From: Coprococcus sp.
GTDB lineage: Bacteria > Bacillota > Clostridia > Lachnospirales > Lachnospiraceae
DNA: 64,000 nucleotides
NCBI GenBank assembly: GCA_016297325.1
Contig: JAEDGW010000002.1
Span: forward strand, 1 to 64,000
Direction: 5' to 3'
This document shows, in pieces, positions 8,436 to 17,960 of the stretch. Each line of letters starts with the position of its first letter. Position 1 is the stretch's first letter. A program made the translations under genes and the position numbers. Below the pieces are notes generated by a model, which ran no database searches, was not told where the DNA came from, and saw only the letters and a program-made list of their open reading frames with translations.

Positions 8436-10742
8436 ATGACTAATAACAGACTGAATATCGGTATATTTACATGCCACCTTGATAACGACTATACGAACGA
8501 AGTGTGCAAGGGTGCTGAAGCTGCTGCGTGTGAACTGGATTGCAATCTCATTGTATTCCCAGGAATGTTCCTCAGCGCATCTTTCTATGATCCGGCAAAC
8601 CAGCTGTATGATTATCAGTACAACTCTATCTTCTACTATGCACACCCTGAGTGTCTTGACGCTCTGATCGTCTCCACGGGAGCTATATCATCTTTTCTGT
8701 CAGAGAAGGATATCGATACCTTCTTATCACATTTCAAGGGAATCCCAACCATCACACTTGAAGAAGAGATTCCGGGATATCCATGCATAAGGACTGACAA
8801 CTCAAGTGGTATGAGGACCGCCATCGAGCACCTGATCAGGGAGCACGGAAAGAAGCATATATGTTTTGTAGCAGGCAAGGAGGACAATGACGACAGTGAA
8901 CAGCGTCTCGGAATATACCGCAGCGTTCTGGCTGAAAACGGAATGAACGTGAAGGACAACATGATCGTCCACGGCGACTTCTCAGAATTCTGCCGCGACG
9001 AAGTAGCACAGCTCATAGATGCGAATCCAGATATGGATGCAATAGTATTTGCAAATGACCACATGGCCATGGGCGGATATGCTGAGATGAAGGCAAGAGG
9101 AATCCGCATCGGTGAGGATGTATCCGTTGTTGGATTTGACGACGCCACAGCATCTGTCAATATGGATCCTCCACTCACAACAGTCAACATCAATGCATGT
9201 GAGCTGGGACACAGGGCTGTGTACGGCGCTGTGAAACTTGCCAGAACCGGGAATGTCCGTTCAGAAGTCCTCGACTCACATTTTCTCAGAAGACTTTCAT
9301 GTGGCTGCAGATTGTGTTCTGAAAGAGATATAGTCGAAGGTGACGATGATCTGTTCTCCCATGACACAGCAGACATAGTATCTATACTCTGCCACCAGTT
9401 GTTCAGCGAGATATCAGATTCCTTCTATTACAATGCGGTGATAACATCATTTGACGCCATTTTGACCGATATTGTGACCGTTATAAAGGAATCCGACGAA
9501 TCCATATCACAGTTTGATATAATCGACAAGCTGATGAATATACTGAACTCAGATCTGACACGCTTCTATTCCGTGCAGAAGATTGCTTACGTATTCAGGA
9601 CTCTTACATCCATAGTGTCAAGCTGTCACCTGTCACCGGACAAGAGACTACAGTTCAGCAGACTGAACGCAGATATAACAAACGCCATATCGCTGTTCAT
9701 ATCGAACAGACTGTACAGCACGATTCAGTCCAACAAGATGCTGAGCTGGTCATCCATATACATAACAAGAGACACTCTGACATACGGAGAGGATATAGAT
9801 AAGACCTACTCTTCTATCCTGAACAAACTTCAGGGACTCAACTATGATGGAGCTTACATATATACTTACGACGATCCTATCCGCATCACCGAATCGGGAA
9901 GCTGGGATGTTCCGAAATCCCTGTTTCTCCAGGCGTTCTACAACCAGAACAACTGTCAGGTACTATTCGGCGAATCGAGAAGAGTTCCGTCAGTAGAGAT
10001 ATTTGACAATGAGTACACATACTATGACAAGAGGTTTACTTCCGTCATAGTCCCTATATTTACAAATGACGACCACCTGGGTCTGTTCATCTGCAACACA
10101 GATGTGGACAACTTCAGCAGCATATACTCCACAAGCCTGCAGCTCGGAGCTGCACTCAAGTATATGACACTGCTCCGCGAACAGAACATAACCCAGGAGC
10201 AGCTCAAGATGTCTCTGAATGAGATCCATGAAAAGAACGAGCTGCTGAACCACCTTTCAACATCAGATGAGCTCACAGGAATATACAACAGGCGAGGCTT
10301 CATGGAGAGGGTTGAATACTACATCAACATTCCTTCAAACCACGGAATGAAAGCTATCCTGCTCTTCGCCGACATGGATTCACTGAAGGTTGTGAATGAT
10401 AAGTTCGGACACAAGGACGGTGATTTCGCCCTGAGGAATATCGCCAACATCCTGTCCAGAAGCTTCGGACCACATGATGTCATCGGAAGGATCGGCGGCG
10501 ATGAATTTGTATGTTTCGCATTTATCAAAGATTCTGATTACATAGTACAGGTTCAGGAGAAGATAAAGACACTGTCCGCAGAGCTGAATGCGACATGCGG
10601 CAAGCCATATTTCATTGAGATGAGTGTTGGTGTGACAGAGTTTGTCTGTGACGGAGACCAGACCATTGAGGATCTTCTCTCCCAGGCAGATAATGCCCTC
10701 TACTCGAACAAGCGATACAAGAGAATGTCCATCATAAAATAG
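8436..10742 (+). CDS. LacI-type ligand-binding domain fused to a diguanylate cyclase
   Basis: A 768-residue cytoplasmic protein without signal peptide or membrane helix. Residues 1-290 are a LacI/periplasmic-binding-like receptor (IGIFTCHLDNDYT at the start, FANDHMAMGGYAEMKARGI, VGFDDATASVNMDPPLTTV), but the DNA-binding helix-turn-helix that normally precedes it is absent. A middle region (about 300-600) is helical and may include a GAF-like fold; a short coiled coil precedes the GGDEF domain (about 605-768), with an intact GGDEF motif at 687-691. The position of the RxxD inhibitory site reads GPHD, so product inhibition is probably lost. Probable role: making c-di-GMP in response to a small ligand such as a sugar. 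One of two plus-strand genes, with its own promoter and an AGGAG ribosome binding site. Confidence 0.9.
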   Translation: MTNNRLNIGIFTCHLDNDYTNEVCKGAEAAACELDCNLIVFPGMFLSASFYDPANQLYDYQYNSIFYYAHPECLDALIVSTGAISSFLSEKDIDTFLSHFKGIPTITLEEEIPGYPCIRTDNSSGMRTAIEHLIREHGKKHICFVAGKEDNDDSEQRLGIYRSVLAENGMNVKDNMIVHGDFSEFCRDEVAQLIDANPDMDAIVFANDHMAMGGYAEMKARGIRIGEDVSVVGFDDATASVNMDPPLTTVNINACELGHRAVYGAVKLARTGNVRSEVLDSHFLRRLSCGCRLCSERDIVEGDDDLFSHDTADIVSILCHQLFSEISDSFYYNAVITSFDAILTDIVTVIKESDESISQFDIIDKLMNILNSDLTRFYSVQKIAYVFRTLTSIVSSCHLSPDKRLQFSRLNADITNAISLFISNRLYSTIQSNKMLSWSSIYITRDTLTYGEDIDKTYSSILNKLQGLNYDGAYIYTYDDPIRITESGSWDVPKSLFLQAFYNQNNCQVLFGESRRVPSVEIFDNEYTYYDKRFTSVIVPIFTNDDHLGLFICNTDVDNFSSIYSTSLQLGAALKYMTLLREQNITQEQLKMSLNEIHEKNELLNHLSTSDELTGIYNRRGFMERVEYYINIPSNHGMKAILLFADMDSLKVVNDKFGHKDGDFALRNIANILSRSFGPHDVIGRIGGDEFVCFAFIKDSDYIVQVQEKIKTLSAELNATCGKPYFIEMSVGVTEFVCDGDQTIEDLLSQADNALYSNKRYKRMSIIK

Positions 10743-10817
10743 AAGTCATAAAAGGACTTTAAGGTATAAAAGAACTTCATCCGGCACTTTGGAATTTTTC
10801 AATATTTTACAAAAAAC

Positions 10818-10861
10818 AAAACGGCTTCAGCCCTTTATTTATCTGGGCTGAAGCCGTTTTT
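10818..10861. terminator. bidirectional terminator between convergent genes
   Basis: A perfect 16-bp inverted repeat (AAAACGGCTTCAGCCC at 10818-10833, its complement at 10845-10860) with an 11-base loop, and T-runs on both strands. It serves the GGDEF gene on the plus strand and the peptidase on the minus strand. A second smaller hairpin, CCTATAG-CTCCC-CTATAGG, lies near 10895-10913 with a T-run after it. Confidence 0.9.
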
Positions 10862-10972
10862 CATCAACACGTTTTGTCCTATAAGTCTCTTTTATCCTAT
10901 AGCTCCCCTATAGGTCAGACTTTTTTCTACAATTTTTCTGTCCTATACCTTCATATTTTCAAAGCGCTAAGC

Positions 10973-13072
10973 CTAAGCCTCAAACGCCTCGTTCAGTTTC
11001 TCTGTACCCGGCAGGGCAAATCTTCCATTTTCTATGATAGCCGTCTTGGTGCCATCAGGATGAACGGAATATATTCCGCCTATCTCATCATATGGTATAG
11101 TGATATCTGTGTGGCAGTTAAAATACGCCTTCGCTACATCTGTCTTTCTGAGTATAGAACACTCATTGTCCTTGGCAACGATCTCCTTGCCGTCTGGATT
11201 GTACAATCTGTTGTCCTCACTCCAGCTATAACAGGTGTCTCCCACTGCAAAGTGAGGTCCCATCTTCTCCACAATAAGGATAGGAAGCTTGTACACTATA
11301 TCGTACTTATTTGCCATGACATATGCCGTGGTATTTGTTCCTATTGCAAATTCTCCTATAGGCAGCGTATCCCGTCCGCCGAGGAGATTCTCCTTTATGA
11401 ATTTCCTGTCAGCCTCTTCGTCAGCATAATTGTCACAGGTGTAATCCGCTATCCTGCCATCCTCAAATGTCAGCTTCAGATTTACGTATTTTAATCCGTT
11501 AAGGAATACCTCGCTCACATTCAGCACGCCGTGTGTACCTGTAAGCTTAGGTGATGTAAACACCTCTCCCACCGGAATGTTGACATCAGCCACGCAGTTC
11601 TCGAAATTGGTCTCCTTTGACGGATCCTGCAGGTCATGCATCATCACAGTCATGTCAGTTGAATTATCCCCCTGACCAATGACACGTACATAAGCAGCTT
11701 TGTCAAGCTCATCTATGATGTGCTGATGTACTTTCCTGAACAGATCATTGTCAAGTGTGTTTATCCTGACTGTCTCCCTGAATATCTCTCTGTAATTGTC
11801 ACCGATCTCTGATACAGGGTATGCGATTATTGTGAAACTGCATTTGTCCTGGGCGATATATTCATTTACGATCTGTGAACTCATGGTCTGATATTCCACC
11901 TGGATCTCCTGCTGTCTCTTGTCAAGAACAGGATCATACTCGCAAGTTTCAGGCTCAAATGGTGCCTCGCCGAACACTTCCACAACCGCCGGGCCTGCAT
12001 AGACAGAAGCCTCGTATGCCAGGCTCTTATATGCCTGTCTGAGTACCTCGAGTTTTCTCTCCATGAGCTTCTTGTCCATGAAAAGCGCCTCATCCATCCT
12101 GTGATCATACTCAAGCTGCTTGTTTGGCACACTTGACGAGTATCCTATCCTGTTGATCAGTCGCCTGTTGATACGTGCTGTCGCATAGCGGTAACATATC
12201 GGCTCCAGCCCCATCTCCCTGAACTGAAGTATGGCAGCTCTGATCATCCTCTCCTGGCCGAGGAAATATCTTATGTTCACAGTCTTTTTCTTCGACAGAT
12301 CTATACCGGCCGCCTCAAATCCAAGCCTGTATCCCTCAGTGAAGGTATGTGCCATGGAATCTATCTCATCCTGTGACAGAGAACTAAGGAATATGGCAGT
12401 GTCAAGTTCATTTGACCCAACATATTCTCCGTATCTGTAGAGGTACGACACATCCTCAAGATCACTGTTCATGATGATGTCAGTCGCAAATGAAAGATCC
12501 GGGGACAACTGCTCCTTTATCCTGTATGAGATAAAATACTCTGCATAATCATTCTCAAAATAATATATTGCTGACTCCAGCTCTTTTACACTGAAATCAT
12601 CCTGGAACATGAAGTATATCTGCACAAAAAGTTCTGCCAGCAAAGTTATGTCAACTACCCTACCCTCAAATGCATATACTGTCATTCCTCTGATCTCGTT
12701 GTACACAAAACCAAGAAGCTGTGCAATCCTAGCGATCTCTTCCTTATCTCTCTCGTAGTCCTTATAGAATTCTTCTGTTATATACCTGTAATTGGCATAG
12801 CTTGTGTTGTAGTTATCTCCGAGTATGTCACTGTAGAGACCGTGGTTCATAGCCTGAAGCTGGGACAGACTTCTTCCTGCAGCTATGTCATCCTTCACCA
12901 GTTCAAGCACATCACCTATCCTGGCTATAAAGTCAGCTACATGGGTAAAATAATCCCTGTAAGGCATCTTTACAACATCCTCATGAGTTATCTGTCTGAT
13001 CCTGTGTATCACCAGCTCATAACGCTCTTCTATATCGTCAAATTCTTCTGTAAGATTGTTGTAATAATTCAT
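10973..13072 (-). CDS. M29-like metallo-aminopeptidase with long N-terminal extension
   Basis: The C-terminal part matches thermophilic-type aminopeptidases (family M29): GEVFTSPKLTGTHGVL with the first metal-ligand glutamate, GEFAIGTNT with the second, EKMGPHFAVGDTCYSW with the histidine, and NCHTDITIPYDEIG with the last His/Asp pair. Known M29 enzymes have about 370-410 residues; this one has 699. The extra N-terminal 300 or so residues are mostly helical and acidic and I do not recognise them. No signal peptide, so probably a cytoplasmic peptide trimmer. It starts at an ATG after GGAAAGGATGCAGG, 13 bases after the preceding small gene, at the end of the panthothenate-region transcript, and ends at the bidirectional terminator. 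Confidence 0.85.
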   Translation of the reverse strand: MNYYNNLTEEFDDIEERYELVIHRIRQITHEDVVKMPYRDYFTHVADFIARIGDVLELVKDDIAAGRSLSQLQAMNHGLYSDILGDNYNTSYANYRYITEEFYKDYERDKEEIARIAQLLGFVYNEIRGMTVYAFEGRVVDITLLAELFVQIYFMFQDDFSVKELESAIYYFENDYAEYFISYRIKEQLSPDLSFATDIIMNSDLEDVSYLYRYGEYVGSNELDTAIFLSSLSQDEIDSMAHTFTEGYRLGFEAAGIDLSKKKTVNIRYFLGQERMIRAAILQFREMGLEPICYRYATARINRRLINRIGYSSSVPNKQLEYDHRMDEALFMDKKLMERKLEVLRQAYKSLAYEASVYAGPAVVEVFGEAPFEPETCEYDPVLDKRQQEIQVEYQTMSSQIVNEYIAQDKCSFTIIAYPVSEIGDNYREIFRETVRINTLDNDLFRKVHQHIIDELDKAAYVRVIGQGDNSTDMTVMMHDLQDPSKETNFENCVADVNIPVGEVFTSPKLTGTHGVLNVSEVFLNGLKYVNLKLTFEDGRIADYTCDNYADEEADRKFIKENLLGGRDTLPIGEFAIGTNTTAYVMANKYDIVYKLPILIVEKMGPHFAVGDTCYSWSEDNRLYNPDGKEIVAKDNECSILRKTDVAKAYFNCHTDITIPYDEIGGIYSVHPDGTKTAIIENGRFALPGTEKLNEAFEA

Positions 13073-13085
13073 CCTGCATCCTTTC

Positions 13086-13400
13086 CTATAATCCCATCAA
13101 CAAAAATATAACAGATATGGCAAAAACCACTATGTTAAGTATGATAGCCATCTTCTTTGCAGTGATTCCGCCGTTGTCTGCCCTGTAACCTATTATCGAA
13201 AATATCGCACCGGTGAACGTCATTATCATGGCACTCACCATAAGAACTCCATACACCCTCTGGACTTTTCCCTGAGTGGCTATGGATTTGATAATAGATA
13301 TAAGCACGAACAGTCCGCCGAATCCACCGAGGAAATAACTTATGATCGAATCCGTCGGCAGCCCCGGCGCCGACACTTTGAAATCTTTACTTCTTTGCAT
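13086..13400 (-). CDS. small membrane protein (DUF6142-like)
   Basis: About 104 residues with three predicted membrane helices (ISYFLGGFGGLFVLISIIKS, a second near VYGVLMVSAMIMTFTGAIFS, and a C-terminal IILNIVVFAISVIFLLMGL). The start at MQRSKDF is preferred because AGGAG precedes it by five bases; a longer frame to 13430 has no such signal. It resembles small uncharacterised clostridial membrane proteins named DUF6142, but this is from memory. It overlaps the end of the vanZ-like gene by about 14 bases and so is translationally coupled to it. Confidence 0.8.
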   Translation of the reverse strand: MQRSKDFKVSAPGLPTDSIISYFLGGFGGLFVLISIIKSIATQGKVQRVYGVLMVSAMIMTFTGAIFSIIGYRADNGGITAKKMAIILNIVVFAISVIFLLMGL

Positions 13401-13851
13401 GATATCTCCTAAGCAGCTTTGCCGAAACATAATAAATACAGTATCCTATGATTCCACCAAGAGTGTTCATGATTATGTCATCCACATCAAACACACCGAG
13501 CTTGGTTATGTACTGTACGACCTCTATCGCCAGGGAAAACCCAGCCGAATACAGCAAAGCCTGCCAAAATGTCGTATTCTTATTTCTCACCCATCTGAGC
13601 AGCATGCCATATGGGACAAAAGCAATTATGTTGCCATACAGATTCAGAAAAACGCTCCATCCCGTCATCTGATCTCCATATGTTATAAAACGTCTTATCT
13701 CCTGAAACGGGTACAGATTATATCTTCGCTCCTCGTATCCGCCTCTTCCAAACATATCACTGAATATAAGGAAATAAACTATACAGATAATATAAAGCAC
13801 AAACAACACAGAACAAATTATTCTGAGTTTTTTTCTATCTATTTGCTTCAA
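13387..13851 (-). CDS. VanZ-family membrane protein
   Basis: A 154-residue protein with four predicted membrane helices and the VanZ pattern: an N-terminal helix (LRIICSVLFVLYIICIVYFL), a NLYPFQEIRRF segment, the NLYGNIIAFVPYGMLL helix, the E/Q-containing helix FSLAIEVVQYI, and the conserved FDVDDIIMNTLGGIIGY. VanZ gives low teicoplanin resistance in some enterococci; most chromosomal homologues have no known job, and no vancomycin cluster is present here. The start is a TTG with TAGGAG seven bases upstream, 14 bases after the coaBC stop; a longer ATG frame to 13905 would overlap coaBC and lacks a ribosome binding site. Confidence 0.85.
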   Translation of the reverse strand: MKQIDRKKLRIICSVLFVLYIICIVYFLIFSDMFGRGGYEERRYNLYPFQEIRRFITYGDQMTGWSVFLNLYGNIIAFVPYGMLLRWVRNKNTTFWQALLYSAGFSLAIEVVQYITKLGVFDVDDIIMNTLGGIIGYCIYYVSAKLLRRYHAKK

Positions 13852-13864
13852 AATAATACTCCTA

Positions 13865-15082
13865 CTATGACTGATCAGCAGTACGCATCTCCATGATCCT
13901 GTCAAGAAGAACGTCTGCGCACTCTTCCTTTGACATCATTGGCAATTCACTGATCGCATCATTTGTTATAAGAGTGAGAACGTTGGTGTCTACACCAAAT
14001 CCCGCTCCCGCGACTTTTAAATTATTTGCCGCAATCATATCTATATGTTTTGAATCTATCTTTTTCCTTGAATTCTCAATGAGATCCCTCGTCTCCATCG
14101 AGAATCCACAGATGATCTGATTCTTTATCCCCTCGTTCATTCTCTGGGTTCCAAGTGCCAGAAGTATATCCTTCGTCCTTGTGAGAGGTATACTCATGTC
14201 ACTGTCTTTCTTCTTTATCTTGTGTTCTGCAACCTCTGCCGGCTTATAATCAGCCACAGCTGCAGCCTTAATGATGATGTCCTGCTCCCTGCTTCTGGAC
14301 ATCACAGCATCATACATATCCTGGGCAGATGTTATGTCAACTACATTCACAAATCTTGGCGGATCTATCTCCACCTTTCCTGTCACCAGAGTCACATCTG
14401 CGCCCCTGAGCATAGCCTGCTGTGCTATGGCATAACCCATCTTTCCTGTGGAATGATTGGTTATATATCTGACAGGATCTATGGCCTCCTGTGTAGGTCC
14501 GGCGGTAACAAGAAGTTTCACACCCGCCATATCTTTTTCCTTTGCTATGGCTTTCAGAATGTAATCCTGAAGAACCTCCGCATCGGGAAGTTTGCCCTTG
14601 CCAGTATCACCACATGCAAGATATCCCGTGGCTGAATCTACTATCTCATATCCATAGGATGCAAGTTTTTTTATGTTATCCTGAACTATAGGATTCTCAA
14701 GCATACCGGTATTCATTGCCGGAGCGATGATCTTCGGGCATTTTGCCGGCATGATGGTCGTACTTAACATATCATCAGCAATTCCATTTGCGATCTTGCC
14801 TATGATATTTGCCGAAGCCGGTGCAACCATGAACACGTCAGCCTTCTTTGCAAGGGAGACGTGTTCAACGTTGAACTGGAAATTCCTGTCAAATGTATCC
14901 ACAAGACACTTATTGCCCGTCAGTGTCTCAAATGTGATCGGATTTATAAAATTCACAGCATTTCTGGTCATTATCACATGCACATCTGCATGTTTTTTCA
15001 CAAGCATACTGGCAAGATTCGCAATCTTATACGCCGCAATACTGCCTGTAACGCCCAGCACAACTGTCTTTCCACGTAACAT
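13865..15082 (-). CDS. coaBC: bifunctional phosphopantothenoylcysteine synthetase/decarboxylase
   Basis: Joins cysteine to 4'-phosphopantothenate and decarboxylates the product, two steps of coenzyme A synthesis. The 405 residues show both halves. CoaC (1-180): the flavoprotein start VLGVTGSIAAYKI, the catalytic-histidine region FNVEHVSLAKKAD, the substrate clamp PAMNTGM, and the ACGDTGKGKLPD loop with its catalytic cysteine. CoaB (190-405): LLVTAGPTQEAIDPVRYI-TNHSTGKMG and the KIKK lysines. Its ribosome binding site is less ideal than its neighbours' (AAAGGA 13 bases before the ATG). It follows panC by 75 bases, and so the operon runs from ketopantoate to phosphopantetheine apart from panD and coaA/coaX, which are not in the window. 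Confidence 0.96.
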   Translation of the reverse strand: MLRGKTVVLGVTGSIAAYKIANLASMLVKKHADVHVIMTRNAVNFINPITFETLTGNKCLVDTFDRNFQFNVEHVSLAKKADVFMVAPASANIIGKIANGIADDMLSTTIMPAKCPKIIAPAMNTGMLENPIVQDNIKKLASYGYEIVDSATGYLACGDTGKGKLPDAEVLQDYILKAIAKEKDMAGVKLLVTAGPTQEAIDPVRYITNHSTGKMGYAIAQQAMLRGADVTLVTGKVEIDPPRFVNVVDITSAQDMYDAVMSRSREQDIIIKAAAVADYKPAEVAEHKIKKKDSDMSIPLTRTKDILLALGTQRMNEGIKNQIICGFSMETRDLIENSRKKIDSKHIDMIAANNLKVAGAGFGVDTNVLTLITNDAISELPMMSKEECADVLLDRIMEMRTADQS

Positions 15083-15157
15083 AATTATTCTGTTATCCTT
15101 TCTTTATTCATGAAATCTGTGCAATACATGATCGCATACAGATCCAAGCAGAAGATC

Positions 15158-16003
15158 TTACAGGTTTTCGATAAAGTTATCTATGAGTCTGGCCTTGCCA
15201 AATTTGACTGCCATGGCACACAGTACATGTCCCTCAGCCTTGTCTATGGACTGCATGGTGTCCATATTTACCATCTCCACATAATCTATGGTTGCCAGTG
15301 GCTCTGCTGAGATGAGATCCTTCATGGCTCCAACTATCTTTGCAGCCTCTCTCTCTCCGTCTGCTATCATACTCTGTCCAAGCTTAACTGCCTTGCTGAG
15401 TACAACTGCAGCCTTTCTCTCCTCTGGTGTGAGGTAGATATTTCTTGAGCTCTTTGCAAGTCCGTCTTCCTCTCTGATGATAGGACAGCCAACTATCTCT
15501 ATATCAAAGTTGAGATCCTTTACCATTCTCATGATGATCGCGAGCTGCTGTGCATCCTTCTGTCCAAAGTATGCTCTGTCAGGTGTAACTATGTTGAACA
15601 GCTTACCGACAACTGTGCACACACCCTTGAAATGTATAGGTCTTGTCAGACCACAGAGCGCATTTGGAAGACCTGTCATATTGATAAATGACACAAATCC
15701 ATCTGCGTACATCTCCTCTGGTTCAGGATTAAATATGATATCTGCCCCTGTCGCCTCACAGAGTTTTGCATCTGCCTCAAGATCTCTAGGATAGCTCTCA
15801 AGATCCTCGTTTGGTCCAAACTGTATAGGATTGACAAATACACTTACAACTGTTCTGTCATTCTGCTCCACTGACTTCTTTATAAGACTCTGATGTCCCT
15901 CATGAAGGTAGCCCATAGTTGGCACAAGACCAACTGTAAGTCCCTGCTTCTTCCACTCTTTAACCTGTGCTCTTACTTCTTCTATTTTCTTTAATATGAC
16001 CAT
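15158..16003 (-). CDS. panC: pantothenate synthetase
   Basis: Condenses pantoate with beta-alanine using ATP. The 281 residues carry the nucleotidyltransferase signature PTMGYLHEGHQSLI with the HEGH motif, VNPIQFGPNEDLESYPRD, the GVCTVVGKLFNIV stretch and the SSRNIYLTPEER loop that replaces KMSKS. Length is normal. The ATG follows TAGGAGAGAAATATC. It lies 70 bases after panB; a 16-base GC palindrome (ACCTGCCCGGGCGGGT) sits in this gap near 16027-16042. Confidence 0.97.
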   Translation of the reverse strand: MVILKKIEEVRAQVKEWKKQGLTVGLVPTMGYLHEGHQSLIKKSVEQNDRTVVSVFVNPIQFGPNEDLESYPRDLEADAKLCEATGADIIFNPEPEEMYADGFVSFINMTGLPNALCGLTRPIHFKGVCTVVGKLFNIVTPDRAYFGQKDAQQLAIIMRMVKDLNFDIEIVGCPIIREEDGLAKSSRNIYLTPEERKAAVVLSKAVKLGQSMIADGEREAAKIVGAMKDLISAEPLATIDYVEMVNMDTMQSIDKAEGHVLCAMAVKFGKARLIDNFIENL

Positions 16004-16073
16004 GATATTTCTCTCCTATTCCTAAGTACCTGCCCGGGCGGGTCAGATACGTATGTCTTCAGTATGATTTATT

Positions 16074-16901
16074 CTAATACAGCTTCTCGATAACCTCGTC
16101 ATCGATCTTATATGTATGCTCCGGTCCCGGGAATGTGCCGGCATTTATCTCATCTATATATGCCTTAACAGCACCTCTCATGGCATCGCCCACATTTGCA
16201 AACTGCTTGACGAACTTAGGAACAAAGTCTGAGAACATTCCAAACATATCCTGATTTACAAGTACCTGTCCGTCACAGTAACGTCCTGCACCTATACCGA
16301 TCGTTGGTATGCTGATGCTCTCTGTCACTATCTTTGCAAGCTTCTCCGGAACGCACTCGAGAACGAGCATGTATGCTCCTGCCTCCTCAACTGCCTTTGC
16401 ATCCTCTATGAGTTTCTTCGCAGCGGCCTCAGTCTTGCCCTGCACCTTGAATCCGCCAAATGCATTGATGGACTGAGGTGTAAGTCCAAGGTGTGCACAT
16501 ACAGGTATGCTGGCCTTGACGATCGCACTGATCTGTGGACACATGTCCTTGCCACCCTCAAGCTTGACCGCACCTGCACGGCCCTCCTTCATGATCCTTC
16601 CGGCATTCACAACCGCATCATACACACTTGCCTGATATGACATGAACGGCATATCTGTTACAACCAGCGCATTCTTCGCACCTCTTGCCACTGCAGCACT
16701 GTGATGGATCATGTCATCCACTGTAACGGAGATCGTATCCTCATATCCAAGTATCGTGTTGCCAAGTGAGTCACCCACAAGTATAGTGTTGACTCCACAC
16801 TCATCAAGTATTTTTGCTGTGGTGTAGTCATAGGCAGTGATCATAGAGATCTTCTTGTCTGTTCCCTTCATCTGCATGAGTGTTGTCGTTGTGTTCTTCA
16901 T
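16074..16901 (-). CDS. panB: 3-methyl-2-oxobutanoate hydroxymethyltransferase
   Basis: Makes ketopantoate from 2-oxoisovalerate and 5,10-methylene-tetrahydrofolate. The 275-residue sequence follows PanB closely: [12 protein letters not shown], the metal-binding [17 protein letters not shown], the MPFMSY segment, [10 protein letters not shown] (seen as [11 protein letters not shown]), [11 protein letters not shown] and [14 protein letters not shown]. The start codon is two bases after the panG-like stop, and its ribosome binding site AGGAG lies inside the end of that gene, so the two are translationally coupled. Confidence 0.97.
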   Translation of the reverse strand: MKNTTTTLMQMKGTDKKISMITAYDYTTAKILDECGVNTILVGDSLGNTILGYEDTISVTVDDMIHHSAAVARGAKNALVVTDMPFMSYQASVYDAVVNAGRIMKEGRAGAVKLEGGKDMCPQISAIVKASIPVCAHLGLTPQSINAFGGFKVQGKTEAAAKKLIEDAKAVEEAGAYMLVLECVPEKLAKIVTESISIPTIGIGAGRYCDGQVLVNQDMFGMFSDFVPKFVKQFANVGDAMRGAVKAYIDEINAGTFPGPEHTYKIDDEVIEKLY

Positions 16902-16903
16902 AA

Positions 16904-17794
16904 TTATAATTCTCCTATTCCGTCCAAAGCTTCTCGTAATTTCCCATAGTCCCTGTCACCGTGTTTCTTCTCTGCGACAGACACAAGGCATCTGGACACT
17001 GCGATATAAGCATTCCTGACATCACCGTCAAGCACCTGAAGATGCTTTATGACCGTGCCTGTATCACATCTCTCCACCGGACCTGTGAGGCTTTCAACCG
17101 GACCTTTGTCCGCAGCCGCATTTGCATTTCCAAGGAAGAGTGGTCTGATCGCACGCACTGCCTGCTCCTCTTCAAAGCCACACTGCATGAGCAGATCCTG
17201 TGATACTGCCAGAAGACCTGTGACGAGATTGCTGGCAAAAACCGACGCACTGTGATACTTCACCTTATCTGTGCCACTTATGCGCACACAGTCATTGCCA
17301 AAGGCTTTTATCACATCACAGATAGCATCTGCATATCTGTCATGGCCTTCAACTGTAAAAAATGCTCTGTCCAATTCTTTGTAGGATTCGTACTTTGAAC
17401 TAATTGCATACATAGGATGAATCGAATAACCAAAGGCACCAGCCTCTGTTATACCTGAGAAAATATCTGATGTCATGGCTCCACTGGCATGACATATGAT
17501 CCTGCCCGTAAGGTCAAGATCCTTCATCTTCTCCCACACTTCAGATATACTTCCATCCGGAACTGTGAGAAATATCACATCACTATATCCGCAAAGCTTC
17601 TCCAAGCTATCGTATGTAACGGTGTCGGTAAATGAAGCTGCCTCCTCTGCACTTTCTATGTGGGCACTGTAATAACCGCTCACACTGAGTCTTTCTCCAT
17701 TCGGAAGGATAACCGCTGATGAGGTGCTCCTCTGCGCGATATATCTGCCAAATGTGAATCCAACTTTTCCAGCTCCAACAAATCCAATCCTCAT
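16904..17794 (-). CDS. panG: DUF2520-type Rossmann dehydrogenase, probable PanG ketopantoate reductase
   Basis: A 296-residue NAD(P)-binding oxidoreductase: the Rossmann motif [13 protein letters not shown] opens the protein, the HPMYAIS segment and the helical C-terminal domain with [11 protein letters not shown] (conserved lysine/histidine) follow the 6-phosphogluconate-dehydrogenase-like pattern of DUF2520 proteins. Classic PanE is absent from the window, while this gene starts the panB-panC-coaBC operon and is coupled to panB. From memory, a protein of this general type in Francisella (PanG) was shown to be an alternative ketopantoate reductase. The assignment rests on family plus position; a different 2-hydroxyacid substrate remains possible. 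Confidence 0.8.
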   Translation of the reverse strand: MRIGFVGAGKVGFTFGRYIAQRSTSSAVILPNGERLSVSGYYSAHIESAEEAASFTDTVTYDSLEKLCGYSDVIFLTVPDGSISEVWEKMKDLDLTGRIICHASGAMTSDIFSGITEAGAFGYSIHPMYAISSKYESYKELDRAFFTVEGHDRYADAICDVIKAFGNDCVRISGTDKVKYHSASVFASNLVTGLLAVSQDLLMQCGFEEEQAVRAIRPLFLGNANAAADKGPVESLTGPVERCDTGTVIKHLQVLDGDVRNAYIAVSRCLVSVAEKKHGDRDYGKLREALDGIGEL

Positions 17795-17834
17795 ACTATC
17801 ACCTGCTTAAATCTGCATGTAAATATTAGTGAGC

Positions 17835-17942
17835 ATCCCTTTACAGGGATAAATTCAGGTACGGTTTCTTTCGAATACCATCCACTCCACATACTAACAT
17901 TACATTTTTATGTTGTAAAGCAATAATCCCTCAAAAAGGGAT
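17835..17942. repeat. pair of ATCCCT/AGGGAT inverted repeats around the pan promoter
   Basis: ATCCCT-TTAC-AGGGAT at 17835-17850 and ATCCCT-CAAAA-AGGGAT at 17926-17942 (the latter extended by CAAT/ATTG with one mismatch) share identical six-base arms. One lies just upstream of the -35 box, the other in the leader of panG. Neither has a T-run in the pan direction, so a protein operator pair or RNA hairpins are both possible. Confidence 0.45.
17891..17919 (-). promoter_or_regulatory. probable pan operon promoter
   Basis: On the minus strand TTTACA (17914-17919), a 17-base spacer and TAGTAT (17891-17896), about 95 bases before the panG-like start. Confidence 0.6.
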
Positions 17943-17960
17943 CATTGCCATGTCTACCTA

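Noticed and set aside
17795..17900. Short leader peptide in front of the pan operon
   Set aside because: A 33-codon frame (starting ATGTGGAGTGG) ends at the panG start, but it has no ribosome binding site and no run of regulatory codons.
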